Below, piece by piece: positions 1-7,339 of a DNA stretch of 34,752 nucleotides. Each line of letters begins with the position of its first letter. Positions within the stretch are counted from its first letter, which is position 1. The stretch lies in contig CALVTT010000015.1 in NCBI GenBank assembly GCA_944363045.1, positions 1-34,752 of the forward strand. The letters run 5' to 3'. This DNA is from an uncultured Clostridia bacterium. Its GTDB lineage: Bacteria > Bacillota > Clostridia > Christensenellales > Borkfalkiaceae. The notes under the pieces were generated by a model that worked only from the letters and a program-made list of their open reading frames with translations, did no database searches and was not told the origin of the DNA. A program made the translations under genes and the position numbers.

Positions 1-11
1 ATAGAGGCTAT

Positions 12-800
12 GTGATAATCAACACTTTTAACCTAATTTTTGACTCTATATTTTTGACTTTATTATACAAGGAGGAACCCTTCGGCATCAATACGCTGTT
101 TGCCATCAGTTACGCCGCCCTGATCGAACGCACCAGTCTGAAAAAACTCGCCTTTTCCCCCGACGGCTACACCGTCATCCCCAACCTCTCCAAGATCGAC
201 AGCTCCCTGCGCGACCTCATCTATGCGATCATGAACACGAATATGCACCTCGAGGACGCGTGTATCCTCCGCGGGCACATCCTCATGCTGTTCATGGAGA
301 TCTCAAAGAGCCTTGTCGCGTACGAGCAATACGGGGCGCACTATATCAAAAAGATCCAGCTCTACATCAAGCACCACCTCAACCAGAAGATCTCCCTTGA
401 CGACATCGCCAGGGAAGTCGGCTACCACAAATCATACGTTGCGACCCAATTCAAGGCCCATACGGGCAAGACGATCATGCAGACGGTCAACGAACTGCGC
501 ATCTCCAAGAGCCTTCGTATGCTGCGCGATACGGGGCTGACCGTCTCCGAGATCGCAAAGCAGGTCGGTTTTCCCTCCTATGCGCAAATGGTACATGAAT
601 TCAACAAGACGATCGGGATGTCTCCCAACGCCTGCAGGAAGGCCTTTCAGAACGACGAGCTCGACTACGACAATCCGCAGTACAGCTCCATCGCGATCCG
701 CATCAGCGAGGAGGACTATCTGCTGGACGACACCTCGTTCACCCATGCCTTCTACAAGAAAAACCTCGACTCCAAGTCCAAGACGCTCATCAACTATTGA
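12..800 (+). CDS. AraC-family transcriptional regulator (possibly 5'-partial)
   Basis: The C-terminal part, about residues 112-212, is a typical AraC/XylS double helix-turn-helix: a first helix-turn-helix around ISLDDIAREVGYHKSYVATQ and a second around VSEIAKQVGFPSYAQMVHEF, followed by the usual GMSPNACRK end. About 50 further residues follow, longer than usual. The N-terminal 110 residues match no sensor domain I can name. The frame is open to the left edge of the window and the GTG at 12 has no clear ribosome binding site, so the gene may begin outside the window. The gene ends in front of a strong hairpin shared with the convergent SGNH gene. Target genes are not visible here. The family call is secure; the ligand and the true start are not. 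Confidence 0.85.
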   Translation: MIINTFNLIFDSIFLTLLYKEEPFGINTLFAISYAALIERTSLKKLAFSPDGYTVIPNLSKIDSSLRDLIYAIMNTNMHLEDACILRGHILMLFMEISKSLVAYEQYGAHYIKKIQLYIKHHLNQKISLDDIAREVGYHKSYVATQFKAHTGKTIMQTVNELRISKSLRMLRDTGLTVSEIAKQVGFPSYAQMVHEFNKTIGMSPNACRKAFQNDELDYDNPQYSSIAIRISEEDYLLDDTSFTHAFYKKNLDSKSKTLINY

Positions 801-813
801 TGCGCAGTGCGCA

Positions 814-850
814 AGCGGCGGGGGCTTCCCGAAAGGAAGCCCCCGCCGCT
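814..850. terminator. bidirectional intrinsic terminator between convergent genes
   Basis: A perfect 16-bp stem (814-829 with 835-850) and a 5-nt loop lies between the stop of the AraC gene (800) and the stop of the convergent SGNH gene (870). A T-rich stretch follows on the + strand (851-865), so termination of the AraC gene is the better supported role. Confidence 0.75.
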
Positions 851-869
851 TATGTTTGCGTTTTGAAAT

Positions 870-1988
870 TCAGGCGAACAGGTCGCCGAGAAGGGTCTTG
901 AGTGCAACCTGCGCATAGACGCGGTGCATGAAGTCGTTGGGATGGTTGACATTGTTGGAGAGCGTGTCCTGCAAGCTCTTGCGTTCGAGGAGCAGCTCAT
1001 GCACGGCAGTCACGTTCGCGCAGGCGACCCCTTGCGTCTCCTGTTCTATGGCAAGCAGCGCACGCGGATATTCCCTGTGATAGCGCAGAATGGACGACCC
1101 CGCCGTAAATGCGACCAAAGGGTTGGGCAAAATGGGCGAGATGAGCAAAAATTCCGTATGCGGGCATACAATGCGGATCTTGCGCATGATACTGCGCAGC
1201 CGCTCCGAAAATACCTCCGGCCGGAACACGCCGCCGTCGTTCATGCCGAACGCAAGGATGACGAGATCGGGCTTTGCTGAGATGACGCCCGCAAGATTTT
1301 CATCCCGCTCCGCCCAATCGGTGCACTTCCCGCTCACCGAGCAGTTGACATGCTTGATCTGTACACCGGATCTATCCAAAAGAAAATCGACGATCATCTG
1401 CGCATACGGCCTGCAATAGGGCGGTTTGCGGATATCCTGCATCCCGCTCGCAGCCCAACCGTATGTGATGCTGTCCCCGTAGCTCACCACGGTCACCGGG
1501 CGATTTTCCCCGAGCAGCCGCAGCAAGTGGGGGAATTTTTCGCTCTTCCCCTGCGTGACGTCATAGATATTGCTCTCTGCGTGAGAATAACTGACAGCGA
1601 TCTGCCAGGCGCGCATTCCCTCCCGATCGGAAAACAGGTCGCCCGTGCGCCACGCCCCCAGCGCGTCCGCCGACGCCATCCGATCGTCGCGCGAGGCGTC
1701 AAATTCGGAAAAGCGATGATCGTTCCATAAGAGGCGGGGAATGCTCCCCTCCCGCACGATCTCGAGTTCCCCATACTCATTGACGCGATAGTCGGCTCCC
1801 TCCCGATATGTCGTGCGAAGGTCTCCTCTCCTGACCGAGATCACCCTGCGGATGGGGAACGCAAGGCGAAACGGCCTGAGTTCCCCGAGCGCATTCTCCA
1901 AGACAAAGACGCTCTCCCCCAACACGGTATCTCCCTTCCAGAAGGGCCTTACATATTCCTCGCAGACATACTCTTTCAAATCAGCCAT
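870..1988 (-). CDS. SGNH/GDSL-type esterase or hydrolase with N-terminal beta domain
   Basis: The C-terminal half (about residues 160-370) is an SGNH hydrolase: block I SYGDSITYGW with the nucleophile Ser, an oxyanion Gly in SVSGKCTDW, block III AFGMNDGG and block V NHPNDFMH with the catalytic His. The N-terminal 150 residues are probably a beta-sandwich accessory domain, as in acetyl-xylan or rhamnogalacturonan esterases of the same clan. There is no signal peptide, so the enzyme should be cytoplasmic and may deacetylate an imported sugar; that role is inference. The ATG at 1988 is chosen because AGGAG sits 7 nt upstream; a GTG at 1994 would be too close to it. A perfect consensus promoter lies 66 nt upstream, so it appears to be a single-gene transcript. 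Confidence 0.85.
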   Translation of the reverse strand: MADLKEYVCEEYVRPFWKGDTVLGESVFVLENALGELRPFRLAFPIRRVISVRRGDLRTTYREGADYRVNEYGELEIVREGSIPRLLWNDHRFSEFDASRDDRMASADALGAWRTGDLFSDREGMRAWQIAVSYSHAESNIYDVTQGKSEKFPHLLRLLGENRPVTVVSYGDSITYGWAASGMQDIRKPPYCRPYAQMIVDFLLDRSGVQIKHVNCSVSGKCTDWAERDENLAGVISAKPDLVILAFGMNDGGVFRPEVFSERLRSIMRKIRIVCPHTEFLLISPILPNPLVAFTAGSSILRYHREYPRALLAIEQETQGVACANVTAVHELLLERKSLQDTLSNNVNHPNDFMHRVYAQVALKTLLGDLFA

Positions 1989-2060
1989 ACGCACTCTCCT
2001 CTTTTCAGCTTCCGAACGGTTCTTATCCCGTAGCGCAGCTGCGCCCGCGGAAATGGCTTC

Positions 2061-2089
2061 ATTATAAGACCTGCATGGGGAGCTGTCAA
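2061..2089 (-). promoter_or_regulatory. consensus sigma-A promoter of the SGNH gene
   Basis: On the minus strand TTGACA (2089-2084), a 17-bp spacer and TATAAT (2066-2061) match the consensus perfectly. The start site would be near 2054, giving a leader of about 66 nt. The leader contains the 12-bp palindrome GCGCAGCTGCGC at 2033-2044 and the interrupted palindrome GAACGGTTC at 2014-2022, either of which could be an operator. Confidence 0.85.
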
Positions 2090-2094
2090 GATTC

Positions 2095-2128
2095 CCACAA
2101 AAAATCGCCCGAAATATTTCAAAGCGAT
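2095..2128 (-). terminator. intrinsic terminator of the CPBP protease gene
   Basis: Read leftward, ATCGC/GCGAT (2128-2124 with 2108-2104) encloses the inner palindrome GAAATATTTC and is followed by a T-run (2104-2098). It lies directly upstream of the SGNH -35 box, so it insulates the two transcription units. Confidence 0.6.
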
Positions 2129-2159
2129 CATTCGATATATTTTCTTTTCCTGCTGCCCG

Positions 2160-3008
2160 TCACATCATGAGCGCACCGTTCAGCGCAAACCGCTGTTTTT
2201 CGGAGAGGCGGTACAGGCGAACGGCGCGGTCCGTCTTAAGGCGCAGTAGGCAGAACGAATAAAAGACGAGCGCAGCAACGGCGAGAAACGCTGTAACGGC
2301 AATGGCGGGGAGGCTCCATATATCCGAAAACGACCCGCTGCCCAGCGTCGGGACGAGCATCCCGCCAAAATTGTAGACAGCGTGCAGCCCGATACAGATC
2401 ATCAAATTCCCTGTACAAAGCAGAACGACGGCGAACATCGCGCCGATGAGGAAGGTGTATCCCGCCTGCAAGAGGGTGGGTCCCATCCCTCCGCCTGAAA
2501 AAAGATTGAGAAGGTGCATCGCCCCGAACACCGCTGCGGAGACAAGTACGGCGGCAGTCCGTTCGCGCCTTTCTGCGCCAAAGTGCTGCAGCATGAGCGG
2601 AAAAACGATCCCGCGGAACGTCAGCTCCTCGAACGATGCCACAAAAATACATTCCAGCGCGAATAAAACGATCTCATCAGCTCCTGCCGTCACGACGGCA
2701 GTCCCCGAAAAGAGCGCGATCAAAGGCGCATTGTTCAAAGAGACCAAAAAAGCGGGCAGCACCTTCGGCATACTCCCCTTTTGCAGGCGAGGATCGCATA
2801 AGAACCCAAGCTGCCGATGCAGAATGAGCATTGCCGCCAGCCCCGCCGCCCGGCAGACGATCATCCCGGACAAGGAGGCATTGAGCATATCTTCCGAAAG
2901 CAGCGCCCCCACGCGCTCATAGGGGAGCCCGATGAGCCCGACGGCAAACAGGCAGACGATCACCGCCGCGGTGAGCGGATCTTTACGCAGAAAAAGCAAT
3001 CCCTTCAT
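2160..3008 (-). CDS. CPBP-family intramembrane metalloprotease (CAAX protease-like)
   Basis: This polytopic membrane protein of 282 aa carries the CPBP/Abi signature: FEELTFRG (E127, E128, R132), then FGAMHLLN and GLHAVYNFGG with the conserved His and Asn. Family members are intramembrane glutamate/zinc-type proteases; bacterial ones act in bacteriocin self-immunity or prenyl-protein-like processing. The substrate here is unknown. The start at 3008 (MKGLLF) is chosen because the best promoter predicts transcription beginning on that A. The longer frame to 3107 runs through the promoter and is unlikely to be translated. The first membrane segment begins near residue 11, so a start further downstream would remove it. 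The gene is divergent from lgt. Confidence 0.8.
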   Translation of the reverse strand: MKGLLFLRKDPLTAAVIVCLFAVGLIGLPYERVGALLSEDMLNASLSGMIVCRAAGLAAMLILHRQLGFLCDPRLQKGSMPKVLPAFLVSLNNAPLIALFSGTAVVTAGADEIVLFALECIFVASFEELTFRGIVFPLMLQHFGAERRERTAAVLVSAAVFGAMHLLNLFSGGGMGPTLLQAGYTFLIGAMFAVVLLCTGNLMICIGLHAVYNFGGMLVPTLGSGSFSDIWSLPAIAVTAFLAVAALVFYSFCLLRLKTDRAVRLYRLSEKQRFALNGALMM

Positions 3009-3015
3009 GATTCGC

Positions 3016-3044
3016 ATTATACCCGTGCACGCAGCAAATGTAAA
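3016..3044 (-). promoter_or_regulatory. promoter of CPBP gene, predicts a leaderless mRNA
   Basis: On the minus strand TTTACA (3044-3039), a 17-bp spacer and TATAAT (3021-3016) are present. The expected start site, 7 nt downstream of the -10 box, is the A of the ATG at 3008. Confidence 0.75.
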
Positions 3045-3066
3045 GTATTTCTTTGCATATCCTTCC

Positions 3067-3095
3067 TTGACAATCTGTATCTCCCGTGATATACT
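3067..3095 (+). promoter_or_regulatory. sigma-A promoter of lgt
   Basis: TTGACA (3067-3072), a 17-bp spacer and TATACT (3090-3095) lie upstream. Transcription would start near 3102, 38 nt before the lgt ATG. It is divergent from, and does not overlap, the CPBP promoter. Confidence 0.8.
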
Positions 3096-3139
3096 CTTTA
3101 TTATCAAGCGTTCGATGATATTCGAGGCTCAGGTAATTT

Positions 3140-3919
3140 ATGTTTCCCGATGTTACATTTTTAGGACTTGAACTGTATGATTGGTGCCTCATCGTCGGTA
3201 TCGTGCTCGCATTTGCCGTAATGCGCATCTATTCCGATAGGCTCAAGATCCCCGCAAGGCTTCAGAACCTCATCTATATCACCGCCGTCGCGGCTATCGC
3301 CGCAGGAATGGGCGGCGCGATCTTGTTCCAATCTGTCTATCACTTCATCAAGACGGGCGTCTTTCAATGGCGCGGCATGACCTTTTACGGCGGGCTCATC
3401 TGCGGCGCAGCCATATTCCTGATAGGATATTTTGGCGTCGGAAAGATCTTCTGCAAAGACTTGCCGAAGCAGTACTTTTCCAAAGTTTCAGGCTCCGCGG
3501 CGTGCGCGATCGCCGCAGCGCACTGCATCGGGCGCATCGGCTGCCTGTTTGCGGGATGCTGCTACGGACGCGAGACGACCGAATGGTACGGAATCTATCT
3601 TCCTGCGGTCGGCAAGACCGTGATCCCCACGCAGCTGTTTGAGAGCATCTTCCTGTTCTGCCTGTTCATTGTGCTCAGCATACTCCTGTTCAAGACCAAA
3701 ATATCCGGGCTCGGCGTCTATCTTACGGCCTATGCCGTGTTCCGCTTCTGCATCGAATTTTTACGCAGCGATGACCGCGGACAGCTGACAGGCGGCATCT
3801 CCCCTTCCCAATTCTGGTCGATCGTGCTCTTTATTGCAGGCGCGTTCGTCATTGCGGCTCCCTATCTCTTCGCCCTGCTCCGAAAGCGTCGGGCAACCGA
3901 TCGGGCGGACGATACTTAA
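3140..3919 (+). CDS. lgt: prolipoprotein diacylglyceryl transferase family protein (variant)
   Basis: This 259-aa membrane protein has about seven hydrophobic segments and the Lgt signature HCIGRIGCLFAGCCYG (R132 corresponding to the essential Arg) and a C-terminal RFCIEFLRSDDRG block. Lgt transfers diacylglycerol from phosphatidylglycerol to the lipobox Cys of prelipoproteins at the membrane. Two features differ from the E. coli enzyme: the His of the FHGG motif is Tyr here (FYGG, Y83), and the Asn-rich part of the signature is replaced by a Cys-rich GCLFAGCC. Such variants are known among Firmicutes, so this may be a second or diverged Lgt. The window encodes at least two lipoproteins that would need this modification. 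GAGG at 3124-3127 can serve as ribosome binding site. Confidence 0.8.
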   Translation: MFPDVTFLGLELYDWCLIVGIVLAFAVMRIYSDRLKIPARLQNLIYITAVAAIAAGMGGAILFQSVYHFIKTGVFQWRGMTFYGGLICGAAIFLIGYFGVGKIFCKDLPKQYFSKVSGSAACAIAAAHCIGRIGCLFAGCCYGRETTEWYGIYLPAVGKTVIPTQLFESIFLFCLFIVLSILLFKTKISGLGVYLTAYAVFRFCIEFLRSDDRGQLTGGISPSQFWSIVLFIAGAFVIAAPYLFALLRKRRATDRADDT

Positions 3920-3954
3920 AACAATTTTGTGAAAAGCAGCATATGAGAAAGTGA

Positions 3955-3994
3955 GGCGAGGGCGCCGCGCACCAATGTGCGCGGCGCCCTCGCC
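3955..3994. other. perfect 18-bp GC-rich hairpin downstream of lgt
   Basis: The arms 3955-3972 and 3977-3994 are perfectly complementary with the 4-nt loop CAAT. No T-run follows, only AAATTG, so it is either a Rho-type or processed 3' end for lgt or a mobile hairpin element. It is the first of three hairpins in a row. Confidence 0.6.
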
Positions 3995-4002
3995 AAATTG
4001 AA

Positions 4003-4034
4003 CGGCGGGGTGGGACTATTCGTCCCGCCCCGCC
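4003..4034. repeat. GC-rich hairpin, GGGAC...GTCCC family, copy 1
   Basis: The arms 4003-4016 and 4022-4034 form a stem of about 14 bp with one G-T pair and a TATTC loop. Its inner part (GGGAC loop GTCCCGCC) resembles the hairpin at 7296-7330. No T-run is adjacent on either strand. Confidence 0.5.
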
Positions 4035-4043
4035 GCCATATAA

Positions 4044-4077
4044 GAATGCCGCCCGCAGTTTCCTGCGGGCGGCATTC
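4044..4077 (-). terminator. hairpin at the 3' end of the surface-protein gene
   Basis: A perfect 14-bp stem (4044-4057 with 4064-4077) with a GTTTCC loop lies 29 nt past the stop codon of the 935-aa gene. Read leftward the stem is followed by TTATAT, a weak U-tract. Confidence 0.6.
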
Positions 4078-4105
4078 GGCACTTGATCGCACTTTTGCAA
4101 GCGAA

Positions 4106-6913
4106 TTACTGTTTCTTTCCCGCTTTGAGGCCAAAGATGAGGCCTGTGATGCCAACGCCGAGGGCGATGACAGCCACGGCAACGGCGATCCAAAGCACGA
4201 CGGAGAGCGTATTGAGTTCACCCTCCTGCGCGGCGAGTTCTGTCTCCTGCGCGGCGAGTTCCTCGCTCTTTTGGGCGAGTTCGGCGCGCAGCTCCTCGAT
4301 GGCCTCCGCATTGACTTCATCAGCGGCATTATAGGCAGCTTCCAGGCTGTCGAGGGCGCTCTCCAACTGCTCATCGGCAGTCTGCAGAGCCGAGATCGTC
4401 TCCAAGATCGCCTCATCGGCTTCCTTGTATGCCTCATCGAGCGCATCGAGGGCACCCGACAGCGCCGCGTCGGCATTTTCAAGCGCCGTGATGTCGGCAT
4501 CGAGCAGATCATCCGCCGCCTGATACGCCTGTTTGAGTTCCTCTACGGCCGCCGCAAGGGCGCTTGCGCTTTCCGCATCCCCCTTATCGATCAGTTCTTT
4601 GAGCTCTGCAACGGCGTTGTCGAGCTCCGTCTTCACCTGCTCGATGGCGGTTTGTAGCGCCTCATCGGCAACTTTGTATGCCTCATCGAGCGCGCTGATG
4701 GCGTTATTGATCTGCTCGTCGGCGCCTAACAACCCCTCGATCTTGCCCTCCAACACGGCGTCCGCCGTCTCAAAGGCAGTCTCGAGTTCCTCCATTGCCG
4801 ATAAAATGGCATCCATATTGGCCTTGTCGCCGTCGGCGACTGCCTTTTCCAACTGCTGAACAGCTTGAGTGAGTTGTGCCTGCACCGAATTGATAGAGGA
4901 ACGGAGCTCAGCATCATCTGCCGCGGTCGAGCTCTCCAACGCCTCCAACGCCGCATTCAGAGAATCGATCGACGCATTTACCCCTTCAAGGCCGCTGTGC
5001 TGAACCGTCGTGTATGTATCTTCGGGAACGATATAACTTGCCGCGTCGCTTCCGCTCAAAGCGTAAACGACATGAACGCGACCGTCATCCAACAATGTAC
5101 AGCTTTCAACGGTCACGGCAACATTTGTCCCATCCATAATGCCGACCACGCTAAACGAATCTACGGAAACCGTATTGTGTTCATCAATACTCACCGTCAC
5201 GCCAACAACGGTAAGCGGCGCGGGTGTTATTTCATATGTGAAAGTATATTCAGCACCTTCATAAAATGTTTTATTTTGAGCATCAATGAGCCCGCTAACT
5301 GCGGCTTTAATGGTATATCTTCCCGCACCGTTCGGAAGACCGTTGACAAAGGAAGTACCGTCCGTCGAATACGAATAGGCAATGTCATTCACCCCGATCG
5401 TTATGCCGCCGGACGTTGCCGACAATACAAAGTCCTCTCCTGCCGCGATCTGACCGCCGTCATATGCAGTAGTTGTACCGCTCACGTCAAATGCGATGCT
5501 ACCGCCGCTCCCGATCTTATAGACGGCATAAGGGAACTCTTCCGTATAATTTGTATCCCCGCTGTTCTCATCGAGCAGCACGACGGCATATCCTTCCGCC
5601 ACGTTGAACCCGTTGACGGTATTTCCGTTCTCCTCGCCATATTCAACGCCCTCGGCATAATATCCGCTCGTGATCTCTATTTTATTGACTACACCCTCTA
5701 ACGATATAAAAGAGAGCTCCCCCGAAATTTTTCCACCCGAAATCGTGATGATCACTGCGCTGATCGCATTGTCATCGGTCTGCGCCGCATTATCATACAC
5801 TTCGCCGCCGCTCATGTTGACCGTGGCAGCATAAATGCCGCCCTCTGATTCGGCCTTATTACCAAATACTTTACCACCGCTCATATTAAGCGTATCATTC
5901 ACAAACATTCCGCCGTATATCTGGGCCTCATTGTCATGGACCTCACCGCCGCTCATGTGAAGCGTACCCGCAATATACAGACCGCCCGCTTGCGGAGCAT
6001 AGTTATATGCGATCTCGCCGCCTGTTAGCGTTATCTCTACTTCTTCATACGCCGATGTGATACCGCCGCCGATATTTGCCACGTTTTCTTTGATCACCCC
6101 GCCGTTTATGATACAGAATTTGATTGGGGGATCATTTATCAAGATACCTCCGCCATAGCCATAATACCCTTCCGGAGTCCCGGTAGTGACATTGCCTGCG
6201 ATCGTACCGCCATTCATTTCAAATCCGGTATTTCGATTTACAAATACACCGCCGCCGCCCCAATCAGTCTGATTGCCTGCGATCGTACCGCCGTTCATGG
6301 TCAGTATTCCCCCGCCGGTTGCACCATATAAACCAAGATAGATCCCGCCGGCATAATTGCTGCTATTACCGCCTGTGATGACGCCGCCCGTGATCGTACC
6401 CTTATTCTCCGCGGCATCATAGGCCGACTGCCATTCCGCGCTTCCGTCATCGACCATCCAAAGCCCGCTCTCGTTCACATAGTAATTATGCTGATGTTCT
6501 TCGGCTGTGCTTTCACTTTGACTATCTTCAAGGAGCATATCCCCATAAACACGAATGACAAAATTGGAACCGCTGCCCCGAAGAATATATCCGTTGAGAT
6601 CAAGCGTTGCATAAGAACCAATATTGATTTCAACCCAGGGATCATCCTCCCCCATCCCGAGCGTATAGTTATCAAGCAACTTGATCAATGCTCTGTTTTG
6701 CTCGCTCGTCTCCTGCTCTTCCACATATGCGAGCGCGTCTTTGACTGTTGTATATGTTGTCGTCTCTCCATTGAATTGTACTTCAAAGACATCCCCCTCC
6801 TCGGCGAAAGCGCGTTCGGGGGCAAGCGCCGTCACACCCAAAATAAGCGCCAATGCGCACAACGCAGCCAAAACAAACAAGACTACCCTGTTTCTCTTTC
6901 GCAAAGTTCTCAT
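4106..6913 (-). CDS. large secreted surface protein: beta-helix repeats, YDG-like domain, coiled coil, C-terminal membrane anchor
   Basis: This 935-aa protein has a Sec signal peptide at residues 1-38 (basic MRTLRKRN start, long hydrophobic core, AFA cleavage site). Residues 110-430 carry repeats of the type MSGGEVxDNxAxxxGG, typical of right-handed beta-helix adhesins. Residues 470-640 look like an Ig/YDG-type beta domain (AYDGGQIAAGEDF, YEITPAPLTV). Residues 645-900 are Ala/Glu/Asp-rich heptads, a coiled-coil stalk with the recurring unit LDEAYKxADEA. The end is one membrane helix and GLKAGKKQ. No LPXTG motif is present, so the protein should be tail-anchored with the stalk projecting outward. 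GGAGG stands 5 nt before the ATG. A role in adhesion is inference from architecture; the ligand is unknown. Confidence 0.8.
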   Translation of the reverse strand: MRTLRKRNRVVLFVLAALCALALILGVTALAPERAFAEEGDVFEVQFNGETTTYTTVKDALAYVEEQETSEQNRALIKLLDNYTLGMGEDDPWVEINIGSYATLDLNGYILRGSGSNFVIRVYGDMLLEDSQSESTAEEHQHNYYVNESGLWMVDDGSAEWQSAYDAAENKGTITGGVITGGNSSNYAGGIYLGLYGATGGGILTMNGGTIAGNQTDWGGGGVFVNRNTGFEMNGGTIAGNVTTGTPEGYYGYGGGILINDPPIKFCIINGGVIKENVANIGGGITSAYEEVEITLTGGEIAYNYAPQAGGLYIAGTLHMSGGEVHDNEAQIYGGMFVNDTLNMSGGKVFGNKAESEGGIYAATVNMSGGEVYDNAAQTDDNAISAVIITISGGKISGELSFISLEGVVNKIEITSGYYAEGVEYGEENGNTVNGFNVAEGYAVVLLDENSGDTNYTEEFPYAVYKIGSGGSIAFDVSGTTTAYDGGQIAAGEDFVLSATSGGITIGVNDIAYSYSTDGTSFVNGLPNGAGRYTIKAAVSGLIDAQNKTFYEGAEYTFTYEITPAPLTVVGVTVSIDEHNTVSVDSFSVVGIMDGTNVAVTVESCTLLDDGRVHVVYALSGSDAASYIVPEDTYTTVQHSGLEGVNASIDSLNAALEALESSTAADDAELRSSINSVQAQLTQAVQQLEKAVADGDKANMDAILSAMEELETAFETADAVLEGKIEGLLGADEQINNAISALDEAYKVADEALQTAIEQVKTELDNAVAELKELIDKGDAESASALAAAVEELKQAYQAADDLLDADITALENADAALSGALDALDEAYKEADEAILETISALQTADEQLESALDSLEAAYNAADEVNAEAIEELRAELAQKSEELAAQETELAAQEGELNTLSVVLWIAVAVAVIALGVGITGLIFGLKAGKKQ

Positions 6914-6981
6914 ATGATCCTCCGTAAACTATATTTTCACGGCAAAGCCAGCCAAGCGGCTGCCGCAAATTCCTAAATAAA

Positions 6982-7027
6982 AGCAAACAAAAAGGCAGGC
7001 CGCGCTCAAATAAAAGCACGGTCTGCC
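6982..7027 (-). terminator. intrinsic terminator / possible attenuator upstream of the surface-protein gene
   Basis: Read leftward, GGCAGACCGTGC (7027-7016) pairs with GCGCGGCCTGCC (7005-6994) apart from one mismatch and one wobble, followed by TTTTTGTTTG (6993-6984). It ends the short transcript of the 28-codon ORF. Read-through would reach the 935-aa gene 70 nt further on. A weak second promoter (TTGGCT, 16 bp, TATAGT near 6949-6925) may also drive that gene. Confidence 0.7.
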
Positions 7028-7045
7028 CGTTTCTCCTGCATCAAG

Positions 7046-7132
7046 TCAAGGGAGCGATTTACCCCCCTCCCCGTTCAATATGTTGTTTTCTGCCGACAGC
7101 CTGCGGATGTCGGCCGCCATACTTGCTTTCAT
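7046..7132 (-). CDS. 28-aa small protein or leader peptide, nearly leaderless
   Basis: A short ORF begins MKASMAADIRRLSAENN and ends GGKSLP. It sits 3 nt behind the predicted start site of a strong promoter and is followed 18 nt after its stop by an intrinsic terminator. The transcript would be about 150 nt. I do not recognise the peptide; it has no membrane segment and no run of one amino acid that would suggest classical attenuation. The RNA also has hairpin potential inside the ORF (GCCGACA with TGTCGGC at 7112-7090), so the transcript could instead act as an RNA. Support comes from promoter, ORF and terminator all fitting one another; conservation could not be tested. Confidence 0.5.
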   Translation of the reverse strand: MKASMAADIRRLSAENNILNGEGGKSLP

Positions 7133-7141
7133 AACAATTTG

Positions 7142-7170
7142 ATTATAGCACACTTCCCCCCGTTTGTAAA
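7142..7170 (-). promoter_or_regulatory. strong promoter of the 28-codon ORF
   Basis: On the minus strand TTTACA (7170-7165), a 17-bp spacer and TATAAT (7147-7142). The expected start is near 7135, only 3 nt before the ATG. Confidence 0.8.
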
Positions 7171-7295
7171 GCACCAATATATTGAAAGTTAATAAAAAGT
7201 GCCACAGCAGCGAGGCAAAGAACGGCGCGCCAAACCGTGAAAGGCGGGCGAAAGGCGACAGAGCGAGAAGCGGAAAAGCATAAGGCAGAGCGAGA

Positions 7296-7330
7296 GGCGG
7301 CGGGCGGGACAAATTGTCCCGCCCGCCGCC
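7296..7330. repeat. GC-rich hairpin, GGGAC...GTCCC family, copy 2
   Basis: A perfect 15-bp stem (7296-7310 with 7316-7330) with the loop AAATT; the centre GGGACAAATTGTCCC is itself nearly fully self-complementary. It lies just past the stop of the metalloprotease gene, but read leftward the T-run comes before the stem rather than after it, so it is not a standard terminator. The flank 7200-7295 is purine-rich on the + strand and holds no gene I can support. Confidence 0.5.
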
Positions 7331-7339
7331 GAAAAAAAC

